A stretch of DNA of 64,000 bases from Tunturiibacter empetritectus (GTDB lineage: Bacteria; Acidobacteriota; Terriglobia; Terriglobales; Acidobacteriaceae), in contig NZ_JACHDZ010000007.1 in the NCBI RefSeq assembly GCF_014201375.1, positions 209,553 through 273,552 of the forward strand. Direction: 5' to 3'. The stretch's first letter is position 1, and each line of letters begins with the position of its first letter. The position numbers were made by a program, and so were the translations under genes. Shown here in pieces: positions 9,280 through 17,847 of this stretch. The notes beneath the pieces were generated by a model. The model did not search any database, was not told where the DNA came from, and was given only the letters and a program-made list of their open reading frames with translations.

Positions 9280-9352
9280 CCCTCTAGTTTAGGCCCCGCC
9301 ACCCCGTAGGAAAACGCGTCCCAAACTGTCGTATTAGAATCGTTACCCAAGT

Positions 9353-9727
9353 ATGGCCGGCATCTTTCTCATCGACGCAATCAGCCGCAGGCTCCGCCGC
9401 AAAAACCGCGAGAAGAAACTTCGCCTCGCCGTCCAATGGCCGCTCGCTCAGGCCGAAATCAACCACTGGCAAGTCCTCACCGCCGACGAAGACGTGGCCT
9501 CACCTGGAGTCACCTACCAGATCGAAGCCGGGTTCCACTTCAAGATCAACGGGGATTATTATGGCGGCTATCTTCGCAGCGTACCTCTTACTCATCACGA
9601 GGCGGAGTCGAAGTCTACCGGCAGCCCCTCAGTAAACATTCGCTACAACCCTGCCAATCCAGATGAGACCGCCGTACTCGCCGAAGACAGTCAGGGGAAT
9701 CTACCCTTCCGCGTCGTCTCCGGCTAA
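9353..9727 (+). CDS. small DUF3592-like protein
   Basis: A 124-residue protein. After a basic N-terminus (RRLRRKNREKKLR) it has the alternating strands seen in DUF3592-type proteins: YQIEAGFHFKINGDYYGGY followed by SVNIRYNPANPDETAVL, the latter resembling the family's 'v.V.YnP.nP..s.l'. Typical DUF3592 proteins have flanking membrane helices, which are missing here, so the link is tentative. It is divergent from dnaE (73 bases apart) and convergent with the YdcF-like gene, 13 bases from its stop. Confidence 0.55.
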   Translation: MAGIFLIDAISRRLRRKNREKKLRLAVQWPLAQAEINHWQVLTADEDVASPGVTYQIEAGFHFKINGDYYGGYLRSVPLTHHEAESKSTGSPSVNIRYNPANPDETAVLAEDSQGNLPFRVVSG

Positions 9728-9740
9728 ATCCAAGCGTGAG

Positions 9741-10358
9741 TCACGCTGGCCCTGGCAGGAATCGCGACGCAGGAAAACCGAAGACCCGAAGCTTTAAGCA
9801 GTACTCCGCCTCGACGCAGAAGTGCATCAGCTTCTCTAGCATCGTGTATCCAGTCGGCCATGGTGCCGCATGGGTTCGCCACGCGAAGGAGTAGTGAGAA
9901 AGAATCAGCCCGGTACGAGGAAGATGGCTGGGCGAACTTATGACTTCCGCGCTGGTCCAATGATGAGCCTCCATAATCTGGCGGCTGTAGAAGATATTCT
10001 GAATGGTGTTCTGCGCCTGATCTTCCACCGTTATGTCGTTGCTGGGGACGCCGTTTGCATTTGCTAAAGACTTCATCACATCGGCCTCCACGAAGCGATT
10101 ATGAGCTGCGCCACCCGTAAAGATCAGATGAGAGGCAACGCCATCCTTGTACTCTCGAACCGCCTCCAAAGTACGCTCCCGCTGCTCCGGCGAAGGCGTT
10201 CCGTCCGGCATGGCAGGATTTCCCAGAACGATGAGAGTGTCGAAGTGCCTAAGGTCGGTATTGTCGTTCGGAATGTTCCGATACACAAACGTAGCGCAGA
10301 CAATGACAACAACCGCCACCGCCAGCAAGATGATCAGAATCTTTCTTAGTGAACGCAT
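9741..10358 (-). CDS. YdcF-family (DUF218) membrane-anchored protein
   Basis: A 205-residue protein with one N-terminal membrane helix (ILIILLAVAVVVIVCATFVY, about residues 7-26) and a DUF218/YdcF domain: LIVLGNP near 43, ERTLEAVREYKDG, the SHLIFTGGAA strand-turn, EA-D after it, and EDQAQNTIQNIFYSRQ, with a late SSPSHLPRTGLIL. The family includes E. coli YdcF, SanA and ElyC, linked to envelope integrity; the enzymatic activity is not defined. The gene follows the M20 peptidase by 11 bases and is presumably co-transcribed. Confidence 0.8.
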   Translation of the reverse strand: MRSLRKILIILLAVAVVVIVCATFVYRNIPNDNTDLRHFDTLIVLGNPAMPDGTPSPEQRERTLEAVREYKDGVASHLIFTGGAAHNRFVEADVMKSLANANGVPSNDITVEDQAQNTIQNIFYSRQIMEAHHWTSAEVISSPSHLPRTGLILSHYSFAWRTHAAPWPTGYTMLEKLMHFCVEAEYCLKLRVFGFPASRFLPGPA

Positions 10359-10369
10359 CTGGCCTCAAA

Positions 10370-11422
10370 CTAACCGTTTTGAACAAGACTCGTGGCAAGT
10401 TCCACATAATGATCGACCGCTTCCAGAAGCTCTCGTTTCGCAATCTTCTCTTGGGGCGTATGCGCGACGTGAATCGACCCGGGCCCCAATAGAAACGGTT
10501 CGCCCCAGGCCGTTAGCTTGGGAATATCCGTCGTAAACTTCGCAATCATCGTCGGCAGCTTTCCCACCTTCCGCATCCTGACAAAAGGCAGATCGAGGCT
10601 GAACTCAACGTCGGCCCGATTACCGACTGCCGCAACGATCGACCTCCTCACTTCATCCGAAGGCCCCACCAAGCGAACCAGAATGTGCGCCTCTGCTTTA
10701 TCCGCGATCACATTCGGAGCACGCCCCCCATCGATCAGTCCAATGTTCAACGTCGAAGGGCCAATCTCCGGCTCAGTCGGCAACGGCATCGCCAGAACAT
10801 CATGCAGCGCTTCAATCAATTTATCGATGGCCGACTCACCCAACTCAGGATAGGCAGAGTGCGCCATGCGGCCCTTCGCTCTTAGTTCAACCCGCAACGC
10901 GCCCTTCGACGCAAGCGCCAACCGATTATCCGTCGGCTCCCCGTTGATCAAAAATCGCGATCCCTTCGGAGACAGATTAGCCTCAGCAGCCCCCGCCGAA
11001 TCCCGCTCCTCGCCCACCACAAACAACAATCCAACCTTCACTCCGCCCTCGCGCAGCCGATTCGCTGCCGCTACCTGCGCCGCAATAATCCCCTTCGCAT
11101 CACAGGTTCCCCGTCCATATAAAAACTCGTCGTCCTCCGTGCAGCCAAAGAAAGGAGGAACAGTATCCATGTGGGTCGAAAGCACCACATCCGGTGTTAC
11201 TCCAGGCATGCATGCGTACACATTGAATCGCTCTCCGCTGCCTGCTCCCGGCGTGCTGGCGCGGTCCGGTTGCTCGACTGCTGTCCGCTCCACCTCGTAA
11301 CGCTGCGCCCCGAGATAGTCATAGAGAAAAGCACCGGCAAGACCCTCGTGATACGTAGTGGACTCAATATTTACAAGCTGTTTCGTCAGTTCGATAGGGT
11401 CAATCGCCATGCCCTCCAGCAT
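10370..11422 (-). CDS. M20-family metallopeptidase (ArgE/DapE-like)
   Basis: A zinc-dependent amidohydrolase/peptidase of the M20 family, 350 residues from the chosen start. Metal-site motifs: STHMDTVPP (His and catalytic Asp), GRGTCDAKG (bridging Asp) and GEERDSAG (Glu pair, with the general-base Glu), followed by the dimerisation (lid) domain starting around ALRVELRAKGRMAHSAYP. Relatives remove acyl groups from acetylornithine or succinyl-diaminopimelate, or cleave dipeptides; the sequence does not decide. The ATG at 11422 is preferred because AGGGG stands seven bases upstream; the ATG four codons later also has GGAGG but too close. It is divergent from the alpha/beta hydrolase at 11476. 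Confidence 0.85.
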   Translation of the reverse strand: MLEGMAIDPIELTKQLVNIESTTYHEGLAGAFLYDYLGAQRYEVERTAVEQPDRASTPGAGSGERFNVYACMPGVTPDVVLSTHMDTVPPFFGCTEDDEFLYGRGTCDAKGIIAAQVAAANRLREGGVKVGLLFVVGEERDSAGAAEANLSPKGSRFLINGEPTDNRLALASKGALRVELRAKGRMAHSAYPELGESAIDKLIEALHDVLAMPLPTEPEIGPSTLNIGLIDGGRAPNVIADKAEAHILVRLVGPSDEVRRSIVAAVGNRADVEFSLDLPFVRMRKVGKLPTMIAKFTTDIPKLTAWGEPFLLGPGSIHVAHTPQEKIAKRELLEAVDHYVELATSLVQNG

Positions 11423-11475
11423 ACGGTATCCCCTGTAAAAAACGGATAACGAACACACCCGATAAACTGAAGCAG

Positions 11476-12162
11476 ATGACGCAAGCCACTACCTCCCAGA
11501 TCCGTTCGATCGACGATCTTCGCGGTCCCGCCGGTCGGCTCGAAGCCCTTCTCAACACCGGCCGCGACGATGCTCCTTACGCTGCGCTCGTCTGCCATCC
11601 ACACCCCTCGGGCGGCGGAACCATGCATAACAAAGTGGTCTATCACGCCATGAAAACCCTCTCTTCCTTCGGTCTTCCCGTCCTTCGCTTCAACTTCCGC
11701 GGAGTCGGCCTCAGCGAAGGCGCTCACGATCATGGACTCGGAGAACAGGACGACGTTCTCGCAGCTCTCGACTGGTTACAACACAACTTTGACCGGCCTA
11801 TCCTCTTCGCCGGCTTCTCCTTCGGCTCGAACGTCGGACTGCGTGCCTGCTGTGGAGATCCCCGCGTGAAGGGTCTCGTCGGCCTCGGCGTTCCCGTTCA
11901 CGCAGAGGGTCGCGACTACACTTACAAGTTTCTGCCTAAATGCACCCAGCCTAAGCTTTTCATTAGCGGCGACCACGACCAATACGGCCCGCGCGACATT
12001 CTGGAAGGCGTCTTTGCACGAGCGCCCGAACCAAAGCGCCTGGTCTGGATAGCAGACGCCGACCACTTTTTTCAGGGAACCACTGAGTCACCTAACTCGA
12101 AGCTCGATCAGATGCAAGCCGAGATTCGTCTCTGGCTGCAGAGCGTATTTAGCTTGAGTTAG
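11476..12162 (+). CDS. alpha/beta hydrolase (dienelactone hydrolase-like)
   Basis: A 228-residue single-domain alpha/beta hydrolase. The oxyanion region is PHPSGGGTMHNKV, the nucleophile elbow GFSFGSNVG (Ser in GxSxG), the acid lies in SGDHDQYG and the His in DADHFFQG, so the triad is complete. The layout matches the family of small hydrolases often annotated as 'alpha/beta superfamily-like' (COG2945), which act on unknown esters. Its stop is four bases from the stop of the next, convergent hydrolase. Confidence 0.85.
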   Translation: MTQATTSQIRSIDDLRGPAGRLEALLNTGRDDAPYAALVCHPHPSGGGTMHNKVVYHAMKTLSSFGLPVLRFNFRGVGLSEGAHDHGLGEQDDVLAALDWLQHNFDRPILFAGFSFGSNVGLRACCGDPRVKGLVGLGVPVHAEGRDYTYKFLPKCTQPKLFISGDHDQYGPRDILEGVFARAPEPKRLVWIADADHFFQGTTESPNSKLDQMQAEIRLWLQSVFSLS

Positions 12163-12166
12163 CGAG

Positions 12167-13099
12167 CTAAGCCGCGCCTCGTTTAATCGCCTGGCTGGTA
12201 AACGCGGCAGACTCCGCATGCCGGCTCACCGTCACGCGCGCTTCGGAAGGCAGCGGTTTCTGCAACCACTCTCGCATCGCTGTATTGCAGATCTCCGGCA
12301 TCTCCTCGAACGCGATATGTCCCACGCCCGGAAGCACCATCAAACTCGACTGCGGAAGAATCCGCTGCAACTCTCGCGCAGAGTTCAAACCCACCGCTCT
12401 GTCGCGATCGCCCCATATCAGCAGCATTGGCTTCGTCACCAACCGCTCAAGGACAGATCGCAGCAACCCCATGTCCACGAACCAGCGCTGCACTATCTGC
12501 AGCACGTGATCCATCGTTCCTGGAATATGCAGTCCTTCGATATATCCCTCAAGCGCCCCGGCCGAAACTCGGGAGGGATCCCCATACATCCTGCTGAGCG
12601 CTGTCGCCTTTAACATCCTCGGGAAGGAAGGAATCTGCCGAGCAACCCAGATCCCGAATCTTGTCTGATAGAACCGGATCAACTGGTGTCCCAGGTCGCA
12701 GAACGGATTTGCTGGTGCGAACAGGATGAGCCTGCGCACTCGATCCGAGTGACGCGCGGCAAACATCATGGCCACAGCCCCACCGTGCGAATGGGCTGCT
12801 ATATCCGCCTCGTCCAAACCAAGCGCGTCCATATAGGCCGCTAACCGGTCCGCCGTAGCTTCAAGCCCGGCATCCAGTCCGGGAACCCGCTCTGACTCCC
12901 CCATGTTGAACAGGTCAATCGCATAGACGTCGGAGTCCTGCGCGAGAAAGCTGATGTTTCGCCGCCAGTTCTTAGCCGATCCCACCAGGCCGTGAAGCAG
13001 CAGCAGTGGCCGTCCCGAACCCGCGCGCTGGTAGTGGACCTTCACCCCGTCCACCACAACGAATCCCTCAGTAATCTGGCTAGTATCTCTTCGTGTCAC
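12167..13099 (-). CDS. alpha/beta hydrolase
   Basis: About 310 residues; lipase/esterase-like alpha/beta hydrolase of the haloperoxidase/MhpC type. LLLHGLVGSAKNW gives the oxyanion hole, AAHSHGGAVA the nucleophile elbow, IWGDRDRAVG the acid and GVGHIAFEEMPE the His. A helical cap lies between about 150 and 215. The frame remains open up to a TTG at 13150, but that codon has no ribosome site; the GTG at 13099 has GAGG ten bases upstream and is preferred with moderate certainty. About 250 bases upstream lies a sequence matching a sigma-54 promoter on this strand (13351-13365), which could link the gene to the neighbouring two-component system. Confidence 0.8.
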   Translation of the reverse strand: MTRRDTSQITEGFVVVDGVKVHYQRAGSGRPLLLLHGLVGSAKNWRRNISFLAQDSDVYAIDLFNMGESERVPGLDAGLEATADRLAAYMDALGLDEADIAAHSHGGAVAMMFAARHSDRVRRLILFAPANPFCDLGHQLIRFYQTRFGIWVARQIPSFPRMLKATALSRMYGDPSRVSAGALEGYIEGLHIPGTMDHVLQIVQRWFVDMGLLRSVLERLVTKPMLLIWGDRDRAVGLNSARELQRILPQSSLMVLPGVGHIAFEEMPEICNTAMREWLQKPLPSEARVTVSRHAESAAFTSQAIKRGAA

Positions 13100-13218
13100 A
13101 GTCCGGCAGCCTCGTTTGCTAAAGGAAGTTCGTTCCAAAGCAATCTTCAAATATTACAGGAGTATTAATTCTTCCCGTGTTTATTTTAGCTAAATTCCAT
13201 CTCTCCTCCAGAAATGTT

Positions 13219-13234
13219 CAAATCCGGGATTTTG
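13219..13234. promoter_or_regulatory. palindrome, candidate activator-binding site
   Basis: CAAATCCGGGATTTTG contains the perfect inverted repeat AAATCC-G-GGATTT. It lies about 115-130 bases from the putative sigma-54 promoter, the usual distance of an upstream activating site for NtrC-type regulators. Binding is pure inference. Confidence 0.3.
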
Positions 13235-13348
13235 GGCCCAGTCAGACTATATGGATGCACAGATGTAAACAATTCCTTCATCGGGAGCGTAAGCTTGAAT
13301 AACTTCGACTATTACGGAATAGGTTATGATTTTTTGTAGACTCTAGGA

Positions 13349-13365
13349 CGGCAAATGACTTGCCA
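13349..13365. promoter_or_regulatory. candidate sigma-54 promoter readable on both strands
   Basis: GGCAAATGACTTGCC is an inverted repeat (GGCAA/TTGCC). Read rightward, GG at 13350-13351 and GC at 13362-13363 are separated by exactly ten bases; read leftward, TGGCAAGTCATTTGC also gives GG-N10-GC and matches the -24/-12 consensus (TGGCACG-N4-TTGC) at all defined positions but one. Rightward transcription would start near 13375, about 58 bases before the histidine kinase; leftward it would enter the hydrolase at 13099. The response regulator encoded next door is a sigma-54 activator. Confidence 0.5.
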
Positions 13366-13433
13366 ATGGTGCATAGAGGGCTAAATCGTTTGGTCCTTGA
13401 TGTGCTGATGTTGTTCCAGGTTGTCGGATTTTC

Positions 13434-16409
13434 ATGAAAAACGCCTCCCAAACTCGCATTCTGGCTATCGTACTCGCAGTTGCGACCGTCGCCGCCTGCG
13501 TCCTTGCGGCCATGAACTTCGATCGGGAGAGCGGTTTCGACGTCCCAACTGACGGCATCTGGTGGGTCGAGGCGGCCACCGGACTCCGGGCTGAGCGGGT
13601 TCCAGCGCTCTCCCCAGGCCATCGCGCCGGCATACGCACCGGCGACATCCTCGTCAGTGTCGACGACCAGCCCACCCCACGCGTCGCCTCTCTCACCCGG
13701 GAGATGTTTCGCAGCGGCATCTGGGCCCACGCCACCTACTCCATCCTCCGCCCCGTTCCCCAGTCCATCGATCTCCACGGCGCAACCAAGCTCGACATTC
13801 AGGTTATCCTCGAGCCCAAAGACCGCACCATCAATCAGGGGCTACGCTTCATCGCGCTGGTCTATCTCTGCATCGGCATCTACGTCCTGTTCCGGCGCTG
13901 GACCGCTCCAAAGTCTGTCCACTTCTACGTCTTCTGCCTTGCCTCGTTTGTCCTCTACAGCTTCCGATCTACCGGCGAACCGGGCACCTTCGACTGGTAC
14001 ATCTACTGGGGCAACATGGCGGCACAGGCGCTTCAACCGGCCCTCTTTCTGCACTTCGCGGTCAGCTTCTCCGATAACTTCGCCTCCGACCAACGCAACC
14101 GTCTGCGCCGCCGCATCGGCTGTGTGTTGCTCTACCTCCCAGGGCTTTTTCTCATCGGTTTGCAGTACACAGCGATAAGTTTCTGGTCCGCGACTGAGGT
14201 TCTACTCCACCGGCTCGATCAAATCGCCCTTGGCTACCTGGCACTCTATTACGTCATCGCCGCCATCGTCTTCCGACTGCGTTACCGCTGGGCGGAGTCT
14301 GCCCTCGAGCGTCAGCAACTCAAGTGGCTCACGCGCGGCACCCTCATCGCTGTCACGCCTTTCACCCTGCTTTACGTCATCCCCTACCTGGCTGACTGGT
14401 CGGTCAACAGCCAGATCGCCAAGATCGCCGGCCTCTCCCTCGTCGTCCTTCCCCTCACCTTCAGCTGGGCCATCGTCCGTTACCGGCTCATGGACGTCGA
14501 TCTCATCTTCAAACGCGGCGTCACCTACACCCTGGCCACCGCATCCCTCGTCGGCGTTTACTTTGGCGTCATCGCGCTAACCGGCGAGATCGTCCACACG
14601 CGACTCTCCAGCCTTGGCGTATGGGGCCTCCTCGCCGCCATCATCATCGCCGGCATCGTCTTTGATCCGCTCAAGCGCATGATCCAGGCACGAGTCGACC
14701 GAGTCTTCGATCAGAAACGCTTCGACTACCGCGAGACCCTCGTTGAGTTTGGCCGCGGCATCAACGCCCAAACCGACCTTCGCGCCCTGCTGGACTCCAT
14801 CGTGGAGCGCCTTCCCCAGACTCTTCTCGTCACTCGCGTCGCCGTCTTTCTCGCCTCGGAGAGCGAAGGCAGCTTCACCCCGCGTCACTTCGATCTGGCC
14901 GCCTCTCACGGTCTCACCAACCTCCACTCCGCCGAACTCCGCAGCCTCGATGTTCGCTTCCTGGACTTCGACCGGCCCGGAGCCAACAACCACATCTTCC
15001 TCGAAAATCCCCAACAGGTTCTGCGCCTCCCCGAAGCCCAGCGCCAAAGCGCCGGACGCCTCGACCTCAACTACTACCTTCCCTGCCGCGTCGCCAATCG
15101 CGAAGGTGGTGGCACCCGCACCGTCGCTGTCATCGGTCTCGGCCGCACCGACGACGGAGACTTCCTCTCCAGCGAAGACATGGAGTTGCTCGAATCCCTC
15201 GCCGGCTACATCGGCATTGCTATTCAAAACGCGCAGCTCTACCGCCGCCTCGAACAAAAGATCACCGAGTTCGAAAGCCTCAAGGAGTTCCACGAAAACA
15301 TCGTCGAGTCCATCAACATCGGCGTCTTCGCCGTCGACCTAGACGACCGTATCGAAAGCTGGAACACCCAGATGGAGGGTATGTACTCGAAGTCGCGCCA
15401 TGAGGTTCTGCGGCAACCCATCTCCGCCGTCCTGCCGCCGGACTTCGTAGCCCGCTTCAACAGCGTGCGCGAGGAACACGGCACCCACACCCTCTACAAG
15501 TTCCGCCTCGTACTCCCCGACGGAAAGGTCCGCATCGCCAACATCGCCATCGCCCCACTGGTCACGCGTAACTTCGTCGCTGTAGGTCGCATCATTCTGG
15601 TTGACGACATCACAGACCGCATGCAGCTCGAAGCCCAACTTACCCAGGCCGAAAAACTCTCCTCCATCGGTCTGCTCGCCGCAGGTGTCGCCCACGAGGT
15701 CAACACTCCCCTCGCAGTCATCTCCAGCTACACCCAGATGCTCACCAAGCACATGCGCGACGATGAACGCCTCGCCCCGGTGCTCGAAAAGATCACACAG
15801 CAAACCTTCCGCGCCTCCGAGATCGTCAACGGCCTGCTCAACTTCTCCCGCACCAGCGGCGCCGAGTTCGCCCCCCTCAACCTCAACGAGCTTCTCCGCG
15901 ACACCGTCACCTTGCTTGAGCATCAGTTCAAAACCGCGCAGATCCGCGTCGAAACCAACTTCGATCCACACCTCGCCCGCATTCACGGCAATCAGGGCAA
16001 GCTCCAGCAGGTCATTTTAAACCTCATGTTGAACGCGAAGGACGCGATGTTCGGCACCGCCAACGCAACGCTCAAGATCGCAACCTTCAACGGCGCCGGC
16101 CGCGTCATTGTCCGCATTCAAGACTCCGGCAACGGCATCGAAAAGGAGCATCTCCACCGCATCTACGATCCCTTCTTCACCACCAAGACCAAACCCCAGG
16201 AGGGCGGGCACAAGGGCACCGGCCTCGGCCTCGCCGTCAGCTACGGCATCATGCAGGAGCACGCTGGCAAGATCCACGTTGAGAGCGAAATTGGCGTCGG
16301 CACCGCCTTCCAGTTGGAGTTCCCCACCTCAGCCGCTCGCCCGACCGTGATGGCTGATGAACCGAAGAGCGAGTCTGCAACTGTTGACAGGAAGGCGATG
16401 CATGTCTGA
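13434..16409 (+). CDS. hybrid-input sensor histidine kinase (PDZ, multi-TM, GAF, PAS, HisKA, HATPase)
   Basis: A 991-residue membrane kinase. Order of parts: one N-terminal helix (about 6-27); a PDZ-like periplasmic region (about 37-110: PALSPGHRAGIRTGDILVSV); a block of eight or nine membrane helices (about 132-412); a GAF domain (about 445-605); a PAS domain (about 620-735); the dimerisation/phosphorylation box with VAHEVNTPLA (His near 753); and the ATPase with NLMLNAKDAM (near 862), a DSGNGI box and the GTGLGLAVSYG lid. All kinase boxes are intact. The stop overlaps the response-regulator start by 8 bases, so they form an operon. The ligand is unknown; a PDZ ahead of a multi-helix sensor suggests reading of a periplasmic protein terminus. 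A sigma-54-like promoter lies 70-85 bases upstream. Confidence 0.9.
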   Translation: MKNASQTRILAIVLAVATVAACVLAAMNFDRESGFDVPTDGIWWVEAATGLRAERVPALSPGHRAGIRTGDILVSVDDQPTPRVASLTREMFRSGIWAHATYSILRPVPQSIDLHGATKLDIQVILEPKDRTINQGLRFIALVYLCIGIYVLFRRWTAPKSVHFYVFCLASFVLYSFRSTGEPGTFDWYIYWGNMAAQALQPALFLHFAVSFSDNFASDQRNRLRRRIGCVLLYLPGLFLIGLQYTAISFWSATEVLLHRLDQIALGYLALYYVIAAIVFRLRYRWAESALERQQLKWLTRGTLIAVTPFTLLYVIPYLADWSVNSQIAKIAGLSLVVLPLTFSWAIVRYRLMDVDLIFKRGVTYTLATASLVGVYFGVIALTGEIVHTRLSSLGVWGLLAAIIIAGIVFDPLKRMIQARVDRVFDQKRFDYRETLVEFGRGINAQTDLRALLDSIVERLPQTLLVTRVAVFLASESEGSFTPRHFDLAASHGLTNLHSAELRSLDVRFLDFDRPGANNHIFLENPQQVLRLPEAQRQSAGRLDLNYYLPCRVANREGGGTRTVAVIGLGRTDDGDFLSSEDMELLESLAGYIGIAIQNAQLYRRLEQKITEFESLKEFHENIVESINIGVFAVDLDDRIESWNTQMEGMYSKSRHEVLRQPISAVLPPDFVARFNSVREEHGTHTLYKFRLVLPDGKVRIANIAIAPLVTRNFVAVGRIILVDDITDRMQLEAQLTQAEKLSSIGLLAAGVAHEVNTPLAVISSYTQMLTKHMRDDERLAPVLEKITQQTFRASEIVNGLLNFSRTSGAEFAPLNLNELLRDTVTLLEHQFKTAQIRVETNFDPHLARIHGNQGKLQQVILNLMLNAKDAMFGTANATLKIATFNGAGRVIVRIQDSGNGIEKEHLHRIYDPFFTTKTKPQEGGHKGTGLGLAVSYGIMQEHAGKIHVESEIGVGTAFQLEFPTSAARPTVMADEPKSESATVDRKAMHV

Positions 16410-17847
16410 AATTACCGAGCTCGCCGCCGAAACCCTCCATCTCCAACGTACCGCCAGAGTCGTCGGCGATCCCCGAATCCTCATCATTGATGACGAAGCC
16501 GCCATCCGTGAATCGCTCGATACCCTGCTTACCCTTGAAGGGTTTACTGTCAGTATCGCCAGCGATGGCCCCTCCGGCATCGAACTTCTCTCGCGCAACG
16601 AATACGACCTGCTCCTGCTCGACCTTGCGCTGCCCGGCGAAAGCGGATTGGACCTCCTCCCCCGCATCGTCGAGATGCAGCCCAACCTTCCCGTCATCAT
16701 GATCACGGCCTATGGCACGGTTGGCAACGTAGTCGACGCCATCCGCGCCGGCGCAGAAAACTTCGTCCAGAAGCCGTGGGACAACGAGAAGCTGCTCGCC
16801 GACATTCGCGCCGCCGTCGCCCGCCATCGTGCCGAAGAAGAGGTCGTTCAACTCAAACGCACCCTCAAGCAGCGCTACAACTTTGAAAACATCGTCGGCA
16901 AGAGCGAACCGATGCTTCGCCTCTTCGACCTCATCGCGCAGGTCGCGCCCAGCCGCTCGACCGTTCTCATCCAAGGTGAAAGCGGAACCGGCAAAGAACT
17001 CATCGCGAAGGCCATCCACGCCAACTCCCCTCGCAAGGATCGTCCCTTCGTGCCCGTCAACACCGGTGCCGTGCCATCCGAGCTGCTCGAATCCACTCTC
17101 TTCGGACACGTCAAAGGCGCCTTCACCTCCGCTGTCACAGCGAAAAAGGGGCTCTTCGAAGTCGCCAACGGCGGCACGCTCTTTCTCGACGAGATCGGCA
17201 CCATGGGCATGGACATGCAGGCTAAGATCCTCCGCGTTCTTCAAGACCGCCGCTTCATGCATCTCGGCGGCGTGCAGGAGATCCAGGTTGACGTCCGCAT
17301 CATCGCCGCAACCAACGTCAACTTGCAGGACGCCGTCCGCGCGGGCCGCTTCCGCGAAGACCTCTTCTACCGCCTCAACGTCATCAGCCTCGAACTCCCG
17401 CCGCTCCGCTCCCGCCGCGAAGATATCCCTCTGCTCGCCGCCCACTTCCTCAAGTTTTACGCAGAAGAAAACGGCACTGAGACCCGCACCCTGTCACCCG
17501 AGGCGATGCGAATCATCATGGACTATGAGTGGCCCGGCAACGTTCGCGAGCTTGAAAATGCCATGGAGCGTGGCGTCGTCCTCTCCACCTCCCGCAGCAT
17601 TAATCCAGACCTGCTGCCTACTCAACTCACAGGCGGAACGTACTCGGCCAGCCTGCTCGACCACCAGCCCAACGCCAGCCTCTTCGACCTGATGGAAGAG
17701 ATCGAACGCCGCATCATCTCCGACCGTCTCGAGCGCTGCCACTGGAACCAGACCGAAGCCGCAGAGTACTTCAAGATTCCGCTCTCGACTCTCAATCAGA
17801 AGATCAAGCGCCTCAATGTAGAGGTCAAGAAGCGAACCCGCGACTAG
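16402..17847 (+). CDS. sigma-54-dependent response regulator (NtrC family)
   Basis: 481 residues. Receiver domain about 24-140 with acidic pair D30-D31, phospho-acceptor D74 (LLLLDLALPGE) and K124 (VQKPW). AAA+ domain with Walker A GESGTGKE near 192-199, sigma-54 contact loop GAFTSA near 239-244 (usually GAFTGA), Walker B TLFLDEIG near 258-265, and arginine-finger region FREDLFYRLNV. A Fis-type helix-turn-helix closes the protein (NQTEAAEYFKIPLSTLNQKIKRL). The ATG at 16402 is chosen over the upstream in-frame one at 16357 because AGGAAGG sits about six bases before it and the receiver fold starts soon after. It works as the output of the kinase it overlaps, activating RNA polymerase-sigma54. 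Its stop codon shares bases with the stop of the convergent dehydrogenase. Confidence 0.95.
   Translation: MSEITELAAETLHLQRTARVVGDPRILIIDDEAAIRESLDTLLTLEGFTVSIASDGPSGIELLSRNEYDLLLLDLALPGESGLDLLPRIVEMQPNLPVIMITAYGTVGNVVDAIRAGAENFVQKPWDNEKLLADIRAAVARHRAEEEVVQLKRTLKQRYNFENIVGKSEPMLRLFDLIAQVAPSRSTVLIQGESGTGKELIAKAIHANSPRKDRPFVPVNTGAVPSELLESTLFGHVKGAFTSAVTAKKGLFEVANGGTLFLDEIGTMGMDMQAKILRVLQDRRFMHLGGVQEIQVDVRIIAATNVNLQDAVRAGRFREDLFYRLNVISLELPPLRSRREDIPLLAAHFLKFYAEENGTETRTLSPEAMRIIMDYEWPGNVRELENAMERGVVLSTSRSINPDLLPTQLTGGTYSASLLDHQPNASLFDLMEEIERRIISDRLERCHWNQTEAAEYFKIPLSTLNQKIKRLNVEVKKRTRD

Noticed and set aside
7462..9309. 615-codon open frame antisense to dnaE
   Set aside because: dnaE has all its motifs in the other strand; the antisense product is Arg/His/Leu-biased with no fold pattern.
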